Shown: positions 15,369-25,251, counted from the first letter of the stretch. The stretch is 64,000 bases of DNA from an uncultured Pseudomonadota bacterium (GCA_903885375.1 CAISIK010000122.1:23931-87930); one strand, 5' to 3'. The notes: generated from the letters alone by a model not told the origin. Numbers and translations: made by a program.

Positions 15369-17543
15369 TTGTCCGCACCTCCCAGCCGCCCGCACCGACC
15401 GCGCCGTTCGATGCGGGACGACACCGGCGAGGCCAGCCTCACCGAGATGCTGCACCTCCGGGACTACTGGCGCACCGTGCGGAAGCGCTTGTGGACCCTC
15501 GTGACGGCGTTCTGCCTCATCGTCGGCAGCGTCACTGTCGTCACCCTGCTCACGCCTCCGGTCTACAAGGCCGCCTCCTCGCTCCAGATCGATGCCCAGC
15601 CCCGCGTGTACGGCGACATCGATGCCATCGGGCAGAGCGGCTCCGGGCAGTACCTCTCCGATCAGGAGTACTACACCACCCAGGACAAGAAGCTCCGTTC
15701 GCGCGTGCAGGCCCGCGCCGTGTTCGACCGCCTCGGGCTCGCCCAGCACGAGTCCTACCGCGACCTCGAGAGCCCCATCGACGTGCTGCTCGAGCAGATC
15801 ACGGTGGAGCGTGTGCCCAAGTCGCGCCTCGTGTGGATCTACTGCCGCGGCCGCACCGCCGAGCTGGCCCAGCAGATCTGCGCCGCCTGGGCCGAGGTCT
15901 TCGTGGAGCGGAACCTCCGCGAGATCAACCAGGGCGTGCAGGATGGCCTGGCCTGGCTGGACAAGGAGGTGAGCAAGTCGGAGGTGGAATGGCGTGACGC
16001 GGAAGCCGCGCTCCTCGAGTTCCGCCGCAAGAACAACCAGATCGTGCTGAGCACCGAAGAGAAGGGCCACGTTGCCAGCCAGCAGATCGAGCAGCTGTCG
16101 CTCGACAAGGGCAAGGCCGAGAGCGAGCTCGCCGGGCGCGAGGCCGACTTCGTGACGCTCGAACGCACCCTCGGGTCGGTGCGCGACCCGATCGGCGTGG
16201 CCACCCTCATCGGCGCCACCTCGCTCGCGGAGTCCTACGAGGAAGCCGCACGCGAGCTCGAAGCGCTCAGCAACACGCTCGGCGAGCGGCACCCGAAGGT
16301 GCAGGATGCGCTCTCCAAGCGCACCAGCATCGAGAGCCAGATCACCGCCAAGGCCGAAGGCGAGCTCGGCCGCCGGCGCAGCCAGCGCGACCAGGCCCAG
16401 CGCGCCAAGGACGAGATCGAAGCCCGCATCGAGTCCATCACCGCCACGGCGCTCTCCGCCGACGGGCCCCAGGCCGACTACAGCCTCCTCCGCCGCAAGG
16501 TGCAGAAGGCCCAGGAAATCTACGACGCGCTGCTCTCCCGCAAGCTCGAGATGGCCGTGACCGCCTCGCTGAAGGAGAACAACATCCGGGTGATCGACAC
16601 CTCGGAGGCCCTCGAGGACCCGGTCGAGCCCAACTACGCGCGCAACATCGCCATCGCCATCGCGATGGGCCTCCTCGTGGGCGTGTCCCTCGCGCTCTTC
16701 TTCGACTACATGGACACCACGATCAAGACACGCGAGGAGGTCGAAGCGCTCGGCGTGGACTTCCTCGGCATCATCCCGAGCGTTCCGGGTCTGGCAGGCG
16801 AAGGGTGGGAGATGGCGCGCGAGCGTTACCTCTACAGCTTCAACTACCCCAAGTCGGCGTTCGCGGAGTTCGTGCGCAACATCCGCACCTCGGTGAACTT
16901 CAGCGCCCGCGAGGATGGCCGCCCGCCCCGGCGTTTGCTCATCACCTCGGCGGGGCCACGCGAGGGCAAGACCACCTCCTCGATCAACCTCGGCATCAGC
17001 TTCGCCGCCACCGGCCGCCGCGTCTGTCTCGTGGACGCCGACCTTCGCCGCCCCTCCCTGCACCACGCCTTCGGTCTCGACAACGAGCGTGGTTTCTCCT
17101 CGCTCATCACCGATGGCGACGACGTGGAGTCCCTCGTGCAGCCCACCCCCCAGGAGGGGCTCTTCATCCTGCCCTCGGGCCCGCGCCCGCCGAATCCGGC
17201 GGAGATGCTCGGCTCCGACGCCTGCACCCGCGCGCTCGATGCCCTCAACGAACGATTTGACCTCGTCATCATCGACTCGCCGCCCGTGGTGGCCGTGACC
17301 GACGCCGTGGTGCTCTCCAACCGCGTGGATGGCGTCATCATGGTCATCAAGAGCTTCAAGGTGGCCAAGGACCTGGTGCTCCAGGCCAAGCGGCAGCTCA
17401 CCGATGTGGAGGCCCGCCTGATCGGCGTGGTGCTCAACGACTTCGACATCCAGCGGAAGTCGTACGGCTACTACTACTACTACACCTACTACGGCGCCGA
17501 ACGTGACGACGTGGCCAAGGTCAAGCGCCCCGGCCAGTCATGA
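15369..17543 (+). CDS. Polysaccharide co-polymerase / BY-type tyrosine kinase (Wzz-Wzc)
   Basis: A 724-residue inner-membrane protein controlling polysaccharide chain length and export. The N-terminal Wzz-like domain has a TM helix near residues 40-62, a long coiled-coil periplasmic region (~185-395) and a second TM near 428-448. The cytoplasmic BY-kinase has Walker A SAGPREGKTT (~526-535), Walker A' CLVDADLRRPS and Walker B VIIDSPP. A C-terminal tyrosine cluster (eight Tyr within ten residues near 699-708) is the expected autophosphorylation tail. Start TTG 15369 is chosen for its GGAG at a 5-nt gap; ATG 15411 is the alternative. The stop overlaps the ATG of the polymerase gene, so the two form an operon. 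Confidence 0.9.
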   Translation: MSAPPSRPHRPRRSMRDDTGEASLTEMLHLRDYWRTVRKRLWTLVTAFCLIVGSVTVVTLLTPPVYKAASSLQIDAQPRVYGDIDAIGQSGSGQYLSDQEYYTTQDKKLRSRVQARAVFDRLGLAQHESYRDLESPIDVLLEQITVERVPKSRLVWIYCRGRTAELAQQICAAWAEVFVERNLREINQGVQDGLAWLDKEVSKSEVEWRDAEAALLEFRRKNNQIVLSTEEKGHVASQQIEQLSLDKGKAESELAGREADFVTLERTLGSVRDPIGVATLIGATSLAESYEEAARELEALSNTLGERHPKVQDALSKRTSIESQITAKAEGELGRRRSQRDQAQRAKDEIEARIESITATALSADGPQADYSLLRRKVQKAQEIYDALLSRKLEMAVTASLKENNIRVIDTSEALEDPVEPNYARNIAIAIAMGLLVGVSLALFFDYMDTTIKTREEVEALGVDFLGIIPSVPGLAGEGWEMARERYLYSFNYPKSAFAEFVRNIRTSVNFSAREDGRPPRRLLITSAGPREGKTTSSINLGISFAATGRRVCLVDADLRRPSLHHAFGLDNERGFSSLITDGDDVESLVQPTPQEGLFILPSGPRPPNPAEMLGSDACTRALDALNERFDLVIIDSPPVVAVTDAVVLSNRVDGVIMVIKSFKVAKDLVLQAKRQLTDVEARLIGVVLNDFDIQRKSYGYYYYYTYYGAERDDVAKVKRPGQS

Positions 17544-20029
17544 AGCATCCCGCCGCAGCGTGGGGGGTGACCGCCCTGGCCCTGCTCGCGGTGGTGCTGG
17601 CGGCGGGCCTCGAAGGCGGCACGGAGACACGCTTCGGAGCCGTGGCGCTGCTGGTCGGCGGCCTCGCCGGCACGCTCGCGATCGCCGCGGGTGAGCTCCC
17701 GGCGCCCGGCCGTACCGCCCGGCTGGCCCTCGGCGTCCTCGTGGGGGTGCTGCTCCTGCAGGCCATCCCGCTCCCGGCCGGGCTCCGCGCCGTGTTCGCG
17801 CCCGGCGCCACCGCCCGCCTCCACGAGATGGCCGGCACCCTCGCGGTCGACGCCAACACCTGGCTCACAGCGCTCTCGCGCTTCGACGTTTCCTTGCTCA
17901 TCGGCGAGCCGGGCGCCTACGACTTCGACCTGCTGCAGGGGGCCCGGGCCACCGACCTGCGTCCGCTCGCGCTGAGCCCGAGCCGCGAGGCCTGGCAGGT
18001 CGGCACGTGGGCGGTCTACACGCTCCTCGTGGTGGCTGGATGGCGCATCGGCCGCGACACGCCCACCCTCCGCATCTTCCTGCTCGGAATCGTGACGTTC
18101 GCGGTCTTCGAGGCGCTGTTCGGGCTCGCCAACCGCAACGGCCCCTCCACCGGCATCGGCACCAAGGTGGCCTACCTCGGGTCGGCCACCGGCACCTTCA
18201 TCAACCGCGGCCACTTCGGCGCCTTCCTCGTGCTCGCCATCGGCGCGCTGTGGGGGTTGGCCGCCTCGCTGTTCCCGCTCCTGCCGGAGGAGGTCCGCCG
18301 CCACCGGGCCCGAAAACGTCGGTCGAGCCAGCCGCCCGGGCTGCTCGAGGCCAGCGGCGACAAGGTGCCGCGGCTCGTGCTCATCGCCTTCGTGTCGGCG
18401 CTGTGCGTGGTGGGCATCGTGGCGAGCAACTCGCGCGGGGCGCTCGTGGCCTTCGTGGTGGCGGGCCTCGCGGTGGGCGCCTGGGCGCGCTGGCGCCGGG
18501 AGGAGTCGGTGCATCTCGGCCTCGGCCTGGGGGCCCCCGCGGCGGGCATCGTCCTGGCCACCCTGGCGCTCGGGCCCCGCGGCGCGCTCGGTCGTTTTGC
18601 CGCCATCGGCACCGGCGACGTGAGCCTGACCTCCCGCATCGACCTGTGGAGGGCCTCGATTTCGGCGTGGCTCGACTCCCCGCTCCTCGGCGCCGGACCC
18701 GGCGCGTGGTCGCTCGCCTTCGCCCCCCACGAGATTGGCCCGCACCTCTACGACGTGGCCCACGCGCACAGCGAACCCGTCGAGCTGCTCGTCGAGCTTG
18801 GCGCGGTGGGGTTCGTGGCGCTCGTGGTGCTCGTGTGGTGCTTCTTCCGCTCGGTGGCCCGGCGCATCGACGTGGTGGAGCCCGATTTCCACTCCAACGT
18901 GGGCTTCGGCGGACTGGTTGCGCTCCTTTCGGTGGGGCTCCAGGCGGGGCTCGACTTCCCCTCGCGCACCCCCGGCGTGGGCGTGCCCTTCGCGCTGTTC
19001 GTCGGCGTGGTGCTGGCCTGCTTCGATGTGCCCACCCTCACCCGGCGCCGCTGGCCGGTCCTCGCCCTCGCCGCGTTCGCCACCCTCACGCTCCTCCCGG
19101 CCGGGCTCGCGGACCACGATCGCGGCGGCACCCGGAAGCTGCGCCGCTCGGAGACCGCCCCGGCCGCGATGCTTCCGCACCCGGCCGCGCTCGACGACGC
19201 CCGTGCCCTCCTCGCGGAGACCTGCCGGCTCGCCGATCGGGAGCCTTTCGATGCCTGGCAGCACGCGGCCTGCGGCATCGCCGCCTCGCGGGTGGCGGCC
19301 ACCACCGGGGAGGCCGAGGTGGCCATGCAGGCGGAGGCGGCAACGCTTCGCGCCCTGCGCCTCCACCCCAACGACCCCCGTCTCCAGATCCAGGTGGCGC
19401 AGGTGTGGATCCGGCTGGGGGCGCCGACGCTGCTCGAGTCCGCCTATGCGGAGCGGGCCGTTCGCCTGCTCGAGGCGGCGGTGGCGCTCGACGGCTGGCG
19501 CGCCGAGGATGCCTTCAAGCTGGCGCGCAGCCTCGATCCGGGCGCGGCGGATCGCCTCGGCGCCGCCGCCAGCACCGAGCCCGTTTCGCGGTCCCGGGCG
19601 CTGTACCAGTACGGCACGGTGCTCGACGAGCGCGGCCGCACCGAGGAGGCCCTCGCGGTGCTCGGCGAAGCGGCCACGAACGACCGGAAGTACGGCCCGC
19701 CCGCCTTCCGGGCCGGGCTCGTGGCGCGGAAGCGCGGCGAAAACGCCGTGGCCGCCGAGTGGTTCCGAGCGTTCCTCGCCGCGCGCGACCGCCCCACGGG
19801 CATGGAGGGCTGGTCGCTGCTCTACCTCGAGGAACCCGATGCCGCCGAGGTGCGGTTCCGCCGGGCGCTCGCCGACAACCCGGCGAACCGCTGGGCGTGG
19901 GAGGGCCTCGCCGCTGTGGCGGATACGCGCGAGGACCGCATCGGCGAATGCGAGGCCTGGCAGCACGTGCTCGCCCTCACTCCCACACACCCCCAGGCCC
20001 TCGCGCGCATGGCCGCGCTCGGATGCTGA
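17540..20029 (+). CDS. O-antigen ligase/Wzy-like polymerase with C-terminal TPR-like region
   Basis: An 829-residue polytopic membrane protein. Roughly ten hydrophobic segments occupy residues 5-510. A Wzy_C/WaaL-type core includes NSRGALVAFVVAGLAVG and a periplasmic loop with SRIDLWRASISAW and HAHSEPVELLVELG, motifs typical of the O-antigen ligase family. From about residue 550 onward the protein is soluble with helical TPR-like repeats (ARALLAETCRLAD, AEEWFRAF-like and PAFRAGLVARKRG segments). ATG 17540 overlaps the Wzc-like stop in an ATGA. The pair would polymerise and export a glycan; no glycosyltransferases or flippase lie next to them, so the rest of the pathway must be elsewhere. Confidence 0.8.
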   Translation: MKHPAAAWGVTALALLAVVLAAGLEGGTETRFGAVALLVGGLAGTLAIAAGELPAPGRTARLALGVLVGVLLLQAIPLPAGLRAVFAPGATARLHEMAGTLAVDANTWLTALSRFDVSLLIGEPGAYDFDLLQGARATDLRPLALSPSREAWQVGTWAVYTLLVVAGWRIGRDTPTLRIFLLGIVTFAVFEALFGLANRNGPSTGIGTKVAYLGSATGTFINRGHFGAFLVLAIGALWGLAASLFPLLPEEVRRHRARKRRSSQPPGLLEASGDKVPRLVLIAFVSALCVVGIVASNSRGALVAFVVAGLAVGAWARWRREESVHLGLGLGAPAAGIVLATLALGPRGALGRFAAIGTGDVSLTSRIDLWRASISAWLDSPLLGAGPGAWSLAFAPHEIGPHLYDVAHAHSEPVELLVELGAVGFVALVVLVWCFFRSVARRIDVVEPDFHSNVGFGGLVALLSVGLQAGLDFPSRTPGVGVPFALFVGVVLACFDVPTLTRRRWPVLALAAFATLTLLPAGLADHDRGGTRKLRRSETAPAAMLPHPAALDDARALLAETCRLADREPFDAWQHAACGIAASRVAATTGEAEVAMQAEAATLRALRLHPNDPRLQIQVAQVWIRLGAPTLLESAYAERAVRLLEAAVALDGWRAEDAFKLARSLDPGAADRLGAAASTEPVSRSRALYQYGTVLDERGRTEEALAVLGEAATNDRKYGPPAFRAGLVARKRGENAVAAEWFRAFLAARDRPTGMEGWSLLYLEEPDAAEVRFRRALADNPANRWAWEGLAAVADTREDRIGECEAWQHVLALTPTHPQALARMAALGC

Positions 20030-20030
20030 C

Positions 20031-21398
20031 ATGCTGTTGAACTGCCTCACCCCGCTCGCGCTGCTCTCCCTCGGGAGCCCGACGTTTCCGCCCGCGGACC
20101 CCCGGCTCGTCGAGGCCCCGGCCGGCATTGGCGTACGCCCCGCCGTGCCCGGTCCGCCCGACACGAAGGGGTGGTACGGCACGCCCTACGCCAACAGCCT
20201 CACCACCACGAACTTCGGGCTGAGCTGGCAGGACGGGGACGCCACCGAGGAGCAGGCTGCCCGCGCCGCCGCGGCGTTGGAGGCGGCGTGGACGGAGCTG
20301 GTGGAGCGCGAGGGGTGGGCGCCGCCGGTGTCGTCGGACACCTACCTGCTCTGGATCCTGCTCGTCGATGACATCAGCGCCACCGGGTACACCACCGAGT
20401 ACACCACCGACGAGTACCCCGACGGCTACCCGGTCATCTACCTGAACACCACGATGGCCGGCGACGAGGGTTTCTGGACCACCCTCGCCTCGCACGAGTT
20501 CCACCACGCCATCCAGTACGCCATGCGCGACTACGGCTCGGGCGGCGCGGAGGAGTCCTGGTACTGGGAGGCCTCGGCCACCTGGGCCGCCAACCTCGTC
20601 GAGCCCGACACCGCCTCGTTGGACTACATCTCCGCCTGGTACGCCACCGAGAGCACCGACCCCTACACCAGCACCGAAGGCTCCCACCAGTACGGCATGT
20701 TCGTGTTCAACGCCTGGTTGGACACGGGCGGAATGCTGGGTGAAGGCACGATGCAGCGGGTGTGGGAGGCCGGTGCGGCCGCGCCGGAGTCGTCCTGGCG
20801 GACGGTCCTCGAGGAGTCCACCGGGCTCTGGGCCGATGCCCTCTGGAGCACGTTCGCCGCCGCCTACGGCAACGACACCTACTGGCGCTCCGACACCTGG
20901 TTCGATCCGGACAAGCCGCGCCTCATTCCGGGGCGGACGCTCGAAGGCGAGACCGGCGAGCTCGGTAGCGCCTACTACTTCGCGCCCGACACGGTGGACG
21001 TGGATGTCGTTTCCGCCGATGGCTTCTCGGTGTCGGGACCGGGCATCACCGCCCTGGGGGACAGTCGCTGGACGGTGCCCGCCGGCACCACGCTGGCGCT
21101 CACCGGCATCGCCACCCACGGCGCCGCCTGGTCGATCACCGCGACCGCCCACACCGGGTCCGACACCGGCGACGTCGAGGACACCGGTGACGTGGAGGAC
21201 ACCGGCGCGACCGACGACACCGGCGCGACCGACGAAACCGGGAAGGACCCGGGCAGCGGGCGCCGGCAGGACGCCCCGGAGGACGGGGCTGGGTGCGGCT
21301 GCGCCACGACCGGACCGACCGGACCCACGCTCGCGCTCGGCGCCACGCTGCTCGTGATCGCCCGCCGCCGACGGCGAATCGTGGATCTCCGGGCGTAG
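20031..21398 (+). CDS. Secreted zinc metalloprotease with MYXO-CTERM-like tail
   Basis: A 455-residue putative surface peptidase. An uncharged hydrophobic leader (residues 1-16) is followed by a catalytic region with HEFHH at 155-159 (HExxH zinc motif); [12 protein letters not shown] about 20 residues later may give the third ligand. A linker of [13 protein letters not shown] repeats (~385-405) leads to a C-terminus with GCGC, a hydrophobic stretch and an Arg cluster (ARRRRR). This is the layout of MYXO-CTERM sorting signals that anchor proteins to the outer surface after processing at Cys. It starts 1 nt after the polymerase stop, so it may be in the same transcript. Protease family assignment beyond zincin is not possible. 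Confidence 0.75.
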   Translation: MLLNCLTPLALLSLGSPTFPPADPRLVEAPAGIGVRPAVPGPPDTKGWYGTPYANSLTTTNFGLSWQDGDATEEQAARAAAALEAAWTELVEREGWAPPVSSDTYLLWILLVDDISATGYTTEYTTDEYPDGYPVIYLNTTMAGDEGFWTTLASHEFHHAIQYAMRDYGSGGAEESWYWEASATWAANLVEPDTASLDYISAWYATESTDPYTSTEGSHQYGMFVFNAWLDTGGMLGEGTMQRVWEAGAAAPESSWRTVLEESTGLWADALWSTFAAAYGNDTYWRSDTWFDPDKPRLIPGRTLEGETGELGSAYYFAPDTVDVDVVSADGFSVSGPGITALGDSRWTVPAGTTLALTGIATHGAAWSITATAHTGSDTGDVEDTGDVEDTGATDDTGATDETGKDPGSGRRQDAPEDGAGCGCATTGPTGPTLALGATLLVIARRRRRIVDLRA

Positions 21399-21411
21399 CG
21401 GCCCCGCTCGC

Positions 21412-21421
21412 GTTAGCCGCG
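21412..21421 (+). promoter_or_regulatory. KWTAGMC box before lepA
   Basis: GTTAGCCGCG lies with its first hexamer 10 nt before the lepA ATG and is identical over 10 bases to the box before argB on the other strand (50102-50093). It is probably a -10 with a GC-rich discriminator. Confidence 0.4.
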
Positions 21422-21427
21422 CGCCCC

Positions 21428-23221
21428 ATGGCCGCCCCGCTGGACAAGATCCGAAACTTCGCGATCATCGCGCACATCGACCACGGCAAGTCCACGCTGG
21501 CCGACCGCCTGCTGCAAAACACCGGCACGGTCGCCGCGCGCGACATGCGCAAGCAGTACCTCGACAACATGGACATCGAACGCGAGCGGGGCATTACCAT
21601 CAAGGCCCAGACCGCGGCCATGCAGTGGAAGGGTCACACGCTCGACCTGATCGACACCCCCGGGCACGTGGACTTCGGGTACGAGGTGAGCCGCGCGCTG
21701 GCCGCGTGCGAAGGCGTGCTCCTCGTGGTGGATGCCGTGCAGGGCGTGGAAGCGCAGACGCTCGCGAACGTGTACCTCGCGCTCGAGAACAACCTCGAGA
21801 TCCTCCCCGTCATCAACAAGATCGACCTCCCCGGCGCCGACCCGCTGCGCGTGATGCAGCAGTTGGAAGAGAACGTGGGCCTCGACACCACGCACGTGCA
21901 GATGGTGTCGGCCAAGAGCGGCGAAGGCATCGATGCGCTGCTCGACATGATCGTGGCCCGCATCCCGCCCCCGGGCGGCAGCCGCGACACCTACCTCCAG
22001 GCGCTCATCTTCGATGCCTGGTTCGACTCCTACGTGGGCGTCGTCGTGCTGGTGCGCGTGAAGAACGGGGTCCTGCGCAAGGGCGAGAAGATCCGGTTCA
22101 TGGCCACCGGCGGCACCTACGAGGTGCTCAAGCTCGGCGTCTTCGCGCCCGGTGCCACGGAGCGGCAGGAGCTCGCCGCCGGCGAGGTCGGCTACGTCGT
22201 GGCGAGCATCAAGACGCTCGCGGATGCCAAGGTGGGCGACACCATCACCCACGAGAAGAACCTTGCGCCGGCGCCGCTCGCTGGCTTCAAGGAAGTCAAG
22301 CCGATGGTCTTCTCGGGCATCTTCCCGACCGACAGCGACGACTACTCCGACCTGCGCGATGCGCTGGAGAAGCTCCAGCTCAACGACTCCAGCATCACCT
22401 GGGAGCCGGAAACGTCCGACGCGCTCGGCTTCGGGTTCCGCTGTGGCTTCCTCGGCCTGCTGCACATGGAGGTCATCCACGACCGCCTCGAGCGCGAGTA
22501 CAACCTCGACCTCATCACCACCGCGCCGTCCGTCGTGTACGAGGTCCGCAAGACGGATGGTACGCGCATCAGCATCCAGTCCCCCTCGCGCCTGCCGCCG
22601 CTCGGCGTCATCGAGGCCATCGAGGAGCCGATCGCCAAGGTCACCTTGCACACGCCCGAGAACTTCCTCGGCAACCTGTTCAAGCTCTGCGAGGATCGCC
22701 GCGGCAAGCAGGTGGGTTTCGCCTACGCCGGTCCGGGCCGCGTGATCCTCACCTACGAAATCCCCTACGCCGAAGTGGTGTTCGACTTCTTCGACAAGCT
22801 CAAGAGCGTGAGCCAGGGCTACGCCTCGATGGACTACGAGATCGTCCGCTGGGAAGCCGCCGACCTCGTGAAGCTCGACATCCTCGTGAACGCCGAGCCG
22901 GTGGATGCGCTCTCCAACATCTGCCACCGCGAGGCGAGCTACCACAAGGGTCAGGCGCTCGCCTCGAAGCTGAAGGACCTCATCCCGCGCCAGATGTTCG
23001 ATGTCGCCATCCAGGCCGCCGTCGGCAGCAAGGTGATCGCCCGGACCACGGTCAAGGCGATGCGCAAGGACGTCACGGCGAAGTGCTACGGCGGCGACAT
23101 CAGCCGGAAGCGCAAGCTGCTCGAGAAACAGAAGGAAGGGAAGAAGCGGATGAAGTCGGTGGGCAGCGTGGAGGTGCCGCAGGAGGCCTTCCTCGCCGTG
23201 CTGCGCCTCGACGATTCCTGA
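21428..23221 (+). CDS. lepA: Elongation factor 4 (LepA) GTPase
   Basis: Ribosome-associated translational GTPase of 597 residues, the usual length. G1 is [10 protein letters not shown]2 lies near [12 protein letters not shown]3 is DTPGHVDF, G4 is NKIDLP and G5 is SAKSGEG. The LepA-specific C-terminal domain is present ([18 protein letters not shown], then [19 protein letters not shown]), which separates it from EF-G and BipA. ATG 21428 is the natural family start. The gene stands between the surface protease and a small membrane protein; its own KWTAGMC box suggests independent transcription. Confidence 0.97.
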   Translation: MAAPLDKIRNFAIIAHIDHGKSTLADRLLQNTGTVAARDMRKQYLDNMDIERERGITIKAQTAAMQWKGHTLDLIDTPGHVDFGYEVSRALAACEGVLLVVDAVQGVEAQTLANVYLALENNLEILPVINKIDLPGADPLRVMQQLEENVGLDTTHVQMVSAKSGEGIDALLDMIVARIPPPGGSRDTYLQALIFDAWFDSYVGVVVLVRVKNGVLRKGEKIRFMATGGTYEVLKLGVFAPGATERQELAAGEVGYVVASIKTLADAKVGDTITHEKNLAPAPLAGFKEVKPMVFSGIFPTDSDDYSDLRDALEKLQLNDSSITWEPETSDALGFGFRCGFLGLLHMEVIHDRLEREYNLDLITTAPSVVYEVRKTDGTRISIQSPSRLPPLGVIEAIEEPIAKVTLHTPENFLGNLFKLCEDRRGKQVGFAYAGPGRVILTYEIPYAEVVFDFFDKLKSVSQGYASMDYEIVRWEAADLVKLDILVNAEPVDALSNICHREASYHKGQALASKLKDLIPRQMFDVAIQAAVGSKVIARTTVKAMRKDVTAKCYGGDISRKRKLLEKQKEGKKRMKSVGSVEVPQEAFLAVLRLDDS

Positions 23222-23237
23222 ACCCGGGCAGGGGTGG

Positions 23238-23243
23238 TATGAT
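23238..23243 (+). promoter_or_regulatory. -10-like TATGAT before the small membrane protein gene
   Basis: TATGAT ends 6 nt before ATG 23250, the position for a leaderless transcript. The same hexamer precedes the desaturase gene at a similar distance. Confidence 0.45.
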
Positions 23244-23249
23244 ACCCCG

Positions 23250-23609
23250 ATGAAACATCTGCTCTCGCTGCTGCTCGCGGTCGGTGTCATCGTCGGCGGG
23301 GGCTGGCTCGTCTATTTCGGGCCCTACTACATGGATTCGTACACGATGCAGGAGGTCACCGAGACCACCGCATTGACCATGGCCTCCTTCGGCGTGAAGC
23401 GCGGCTCGCAGGAGCTCGCGCACCAGCTCGAGAAGCGCGAGATCGACTACATCACCGCCGAGCACTGCGAGCTCGTCGAGAAGTCCGGCACCTTCAGCTG
23501 CGACTGCGAGTGGCAGGTGGATGTGTACCCGCCGCTCATCGGGGGGCGTCGGCTGTCGTTCTCGGCCGGGGCCGCGGCGGGCAAGGACCAGCGGTTGGTG
23601 AAGGACTGA
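23250..23609 (+). CDS. Small membrane-anchored protein of unknown function
   Basis: A 119-residue protein. Residues ~4-26 are strongly hydrophobic after MKH, giving a signal-anchor, and the rest is predicted extracytoplasmic. A short Cys cluster (HCELVEKSGTFSCDCEW) could form disulfides or bind a metal. I recognise no family. The start ATG 23250 follows a TATGAT element directly, and the stop overlaps the pyrR ATG (TGATG), so it is co-transcribed with pyrR although nothing in it suggests a pyrimidine role. Confidence 0.65.
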   Translation: MKHLLSLLLAVGVIVGGGWLVYFGPYYMDSYTMQEVTETTALTMASFGVKRGSQELAHQLEKREIDYITAEHCELVEKSGTFSCDCEWQVDVYPPLIGGRRLSFSAGAAAGKDQRLVKD

Positions 23610-24139
23610 TGCTGGAGTTGGCGAACGCCGAAGCCGTGGCGGAGGCGATCGATCGGCTGGCCGACCGGATCGCCGCCGCCGTGGGTTCAGCCGAGCGCTG
23701 GGCGCTGGTGGGCATCCGCGATGGCGGCAGCCCCCTCGCCGATGCGCTGGCCTCGCGCCTCGTGGGCCGCACCCGTGCGGCGCCCCGCCGCGGCGATGTC
23801 GACATCACCCTCTACCGCGACGACCTCTACACCGGCCTCGAGAAGCCTGTCCTCGGCGAGACCGACCTCCCCTTCGAGGTGTCGGGCTGCGGGATCGTGC
23901 TGGTGGACGATGTGCTCTTCACCGGCCGCACGGTGCGCGCCGCCATGGATGAGCTCTGCGACTACGGCCGGCCGTCCTTCATCCGCCTCGCCGTGCTCGT
24001 GGACCGCGGGCACCGCGAGCTGCCCATCGCCCCCGACTTCTGCGGCATGACCGTGGCCACGGAGCTGGGAGATCGGGTGCGCGTGGACTGGGCGCGGGGC
24101 GACGTTCGCATCGAAGCCGCAGCGAAAGCCGCGAGCTAG
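23609..24139 (+). CDS. pyrR: PyrR regulator / uracil phosphoribosyltransferase
   Basis: A 176-residue type I phosphoribosyltransferase of the PyrR family. The PRPP-binding loop is VLVDDVLFTGRTVRAAMDEL, preceded by ALVGIRDGG and the DITLYRDDL hood motif characteristic of PyrR. The family acts as a UMP-sensing RNA-binding attenuation factor in Firmicutes and as a PRTase or regulator elsewhere. Here it is followed by a 176-nt interval with alternative hairpins and then pyrB-pyrC', the order seen in Pseudomonas. ATG 23609 overlaps the upstream gene's stop. Whether it controls the downstream hairpins is inference. Confidence 0.9.
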   Translation: MLELANAEAVAEAIDRLADRIAAAVGSAERWALVGIRDGGSPLADALASRLVGRTRAAPRRGDVDITLYRDDLYTGLEKPVLGETDLPFEVSGCGIVLVDDVLFTGRTVRAAMDELCDYGRPSFIRLAVLVDRGHRELPIAPDFCGMTVATELGDRVRVDWARGDVRIEAAAKAAS

Positions 24140-24158
24140 GCGAGCGCTGGGCGGCCTG

Positions 24159-24237
24159 CGGGGATTTCGTCGTCCCCGATGCCGAAGCCATCGGGCTCCT
24201 CCGTGAGGACAGGGCGCTCGGAGCCGTGTCCGCCCTG
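24159..24237 (+). promoter_or_regulatory. Structured pyrR-pyrB intergenic region with mutually exclusive hairpins
   Basis: Hairpin A pairs CGGGGA (24159-24164) with TCCCCG (24173-24178). Hairpin B pairs CCCGATG (24175-24181) with CATCGGG (24189-24195). They share 24175-24178, so only one can form. A third stem pairs CAGGGCG (24210-24216) with CGCCCTG (24231-24237). This is attenuator-like geometry, but no T-tract follows and I do not see the Bacillus PyrR-binding consensus. Confidence 0.4.
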
Positions 24238-24301
24238 CAAAGCCGCGCCCGGCCTTCATCGAACTGTAGCCTCCGTCGGTCGCGCCAAGCCGGCGGACCG
24301 G

Positions 24302-24308
24302 GTTAGAC
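24302..24308 (+). promoter_or_regulatory. KWTAGMC box before pyrB
   Basis: GTTAGAC (24302-24308): its first hexamer ends 8 nt before the GTG start of pyrB. If this is the -10, pyrB has its own promoter downstream of the hairpins and an essentially leaderless mRNA. Confidence 0.4.
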
Positions 24309-24315
24309 AGCAACC

Positions 24316-25251
24316 GTGAACCGGAAGGACCTCCTCGGCCTCCGCGGGATGCCCCGCCAGGAAATCGAGCTGATACTTTCCACCGCGGCCGCGATGCGCG
24401 AAGTGGGCCGGCGCCGCATCAAGAAGGTGCCCACGCTGCGCGGGCGCCTCGTCGTCACCCTGTTCTTCGAGAACAGCACGCGCACCCGCACGAGCTTCGA
24501 GCTCGCCGCCAAGCGGCTCAGCGCCGACACGCTGAGCTTCTCGGTGAACACGTCCAGCACCGCGAAGGGCGAGTCGCTCATGGACACGGCGCGGAACATC
24601 CACGCGATGTCGCCCGACGCCATCGTGATCCGGCACCCCGCCACCGGAGCGCCCCACCTGCTCGCCCGAAGCTTCCCCTTCAGCGTGATCAACGCGGGCG
24701 ATGGCATCAACGAGCACCCCTCCCAGGCGCTCCTCGACATGCTCACCATGCGCGACCACTGGGGCAGCCTCGAAGGCCGCACGGTGGCGATCGTGGGCGA
24801 CGTGCAGCACAGCCGCGTGGCGAGATCGAACATCCACGGGCTCGCCACGATGGGGGCGCGCGTGCTCGTGGCGGGGCCAGGCACGATGTGCCGCCGCGAG
24901 CTCTCGGGCCTGCCGGTGGAGCGTCGGCACTGCCTCGACGACGTGGTGGCCGAGGCCGATGCGGTCATGATGCTCCGCATCCAGCGCGAGCGGCTCGGCG
25001 CGGCGGTGCTGCCCTCGGCCCGGGAGTACGCGGCCTTCTACGGGCTCGACCTCGAGCGCATGCGGCGGGCCCGCCCCGATGTGCTCGTGATGCACCCCGG
25101 GCCCATCAACCGTGGCGTGGAGATCGGGGCGGAGGTGGCCGACGGCGACCGCAGCGTGATCCTCGATCAGGTGACCAACGGCATCGCCGTGCGCATGGCG
25201 CTCCTCTTCCTCGTGCTCGGTGGCCAGGAGGGTGGCGACGATGCATCGTGA
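24316..25251 (+). CDS. pyrB: Aspartate carbamoyltransferase catalytic subunit
   Basis: Second step of pyrimidine synthesis: carbamoyl phosphate plus aspartate to carbamoyl-aspartate. The carbamoyl-phosphate site is FFENSTRTRTSFE, the trimer-interface Ser/Lys loop is TSSTAKGES, and HPSQALLDM and MHPGPINRG are typical of ATCase. 311 residues. GTG 24316 is the family start. The stop overlaps pyrC', whose GGAGGG ribosome binding site lies inside the pyrB 3' end. In Pseudomonas-type ATCase the PyrB trimers need PyrC' to assemble, and the same dependence is likely here. Confidence 0.95.
   Translation: MNRKDLLGLRGMPRQEIELILSTAAAMREVGRRRIKKVPTLRGRLVVTLFFENSTRTRTSFELAAKRLSADTLSFSVNTSSTAKGESLMDTARNIHAMSPDAIVIRHPATGAPHLLARSFPFSVINAGDGINEHPSQALLDMLTMRDHWGSLEGRTVAIVGDVQHSRVARSNIHGLATMGARVLVAGPGTMCRRELSGLPVERRHCLDDVVAEADAVMMLRIQRERLGAAVLPSAREYAAFYGLDLERMRRARPDVLVMHPGPINRGVEIGAEVADGDRSVILDQVTNGIAVRMALLFLVLGGQEGGDDAS

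Noticed and set aside
21171..21245. Tandem DNA repeat of GACACCGG-type units
   Set aside because: It encodes the DTG/ATD linker of the surface protease; coding low complexity, not a mobile or CRISPR repeat.
24159..24195. Intrinsic terminator between pyrR and pyrB
   Set aside because: Stems exist but no T-tract follows either, so it is listed only as a possible regulatory structure.
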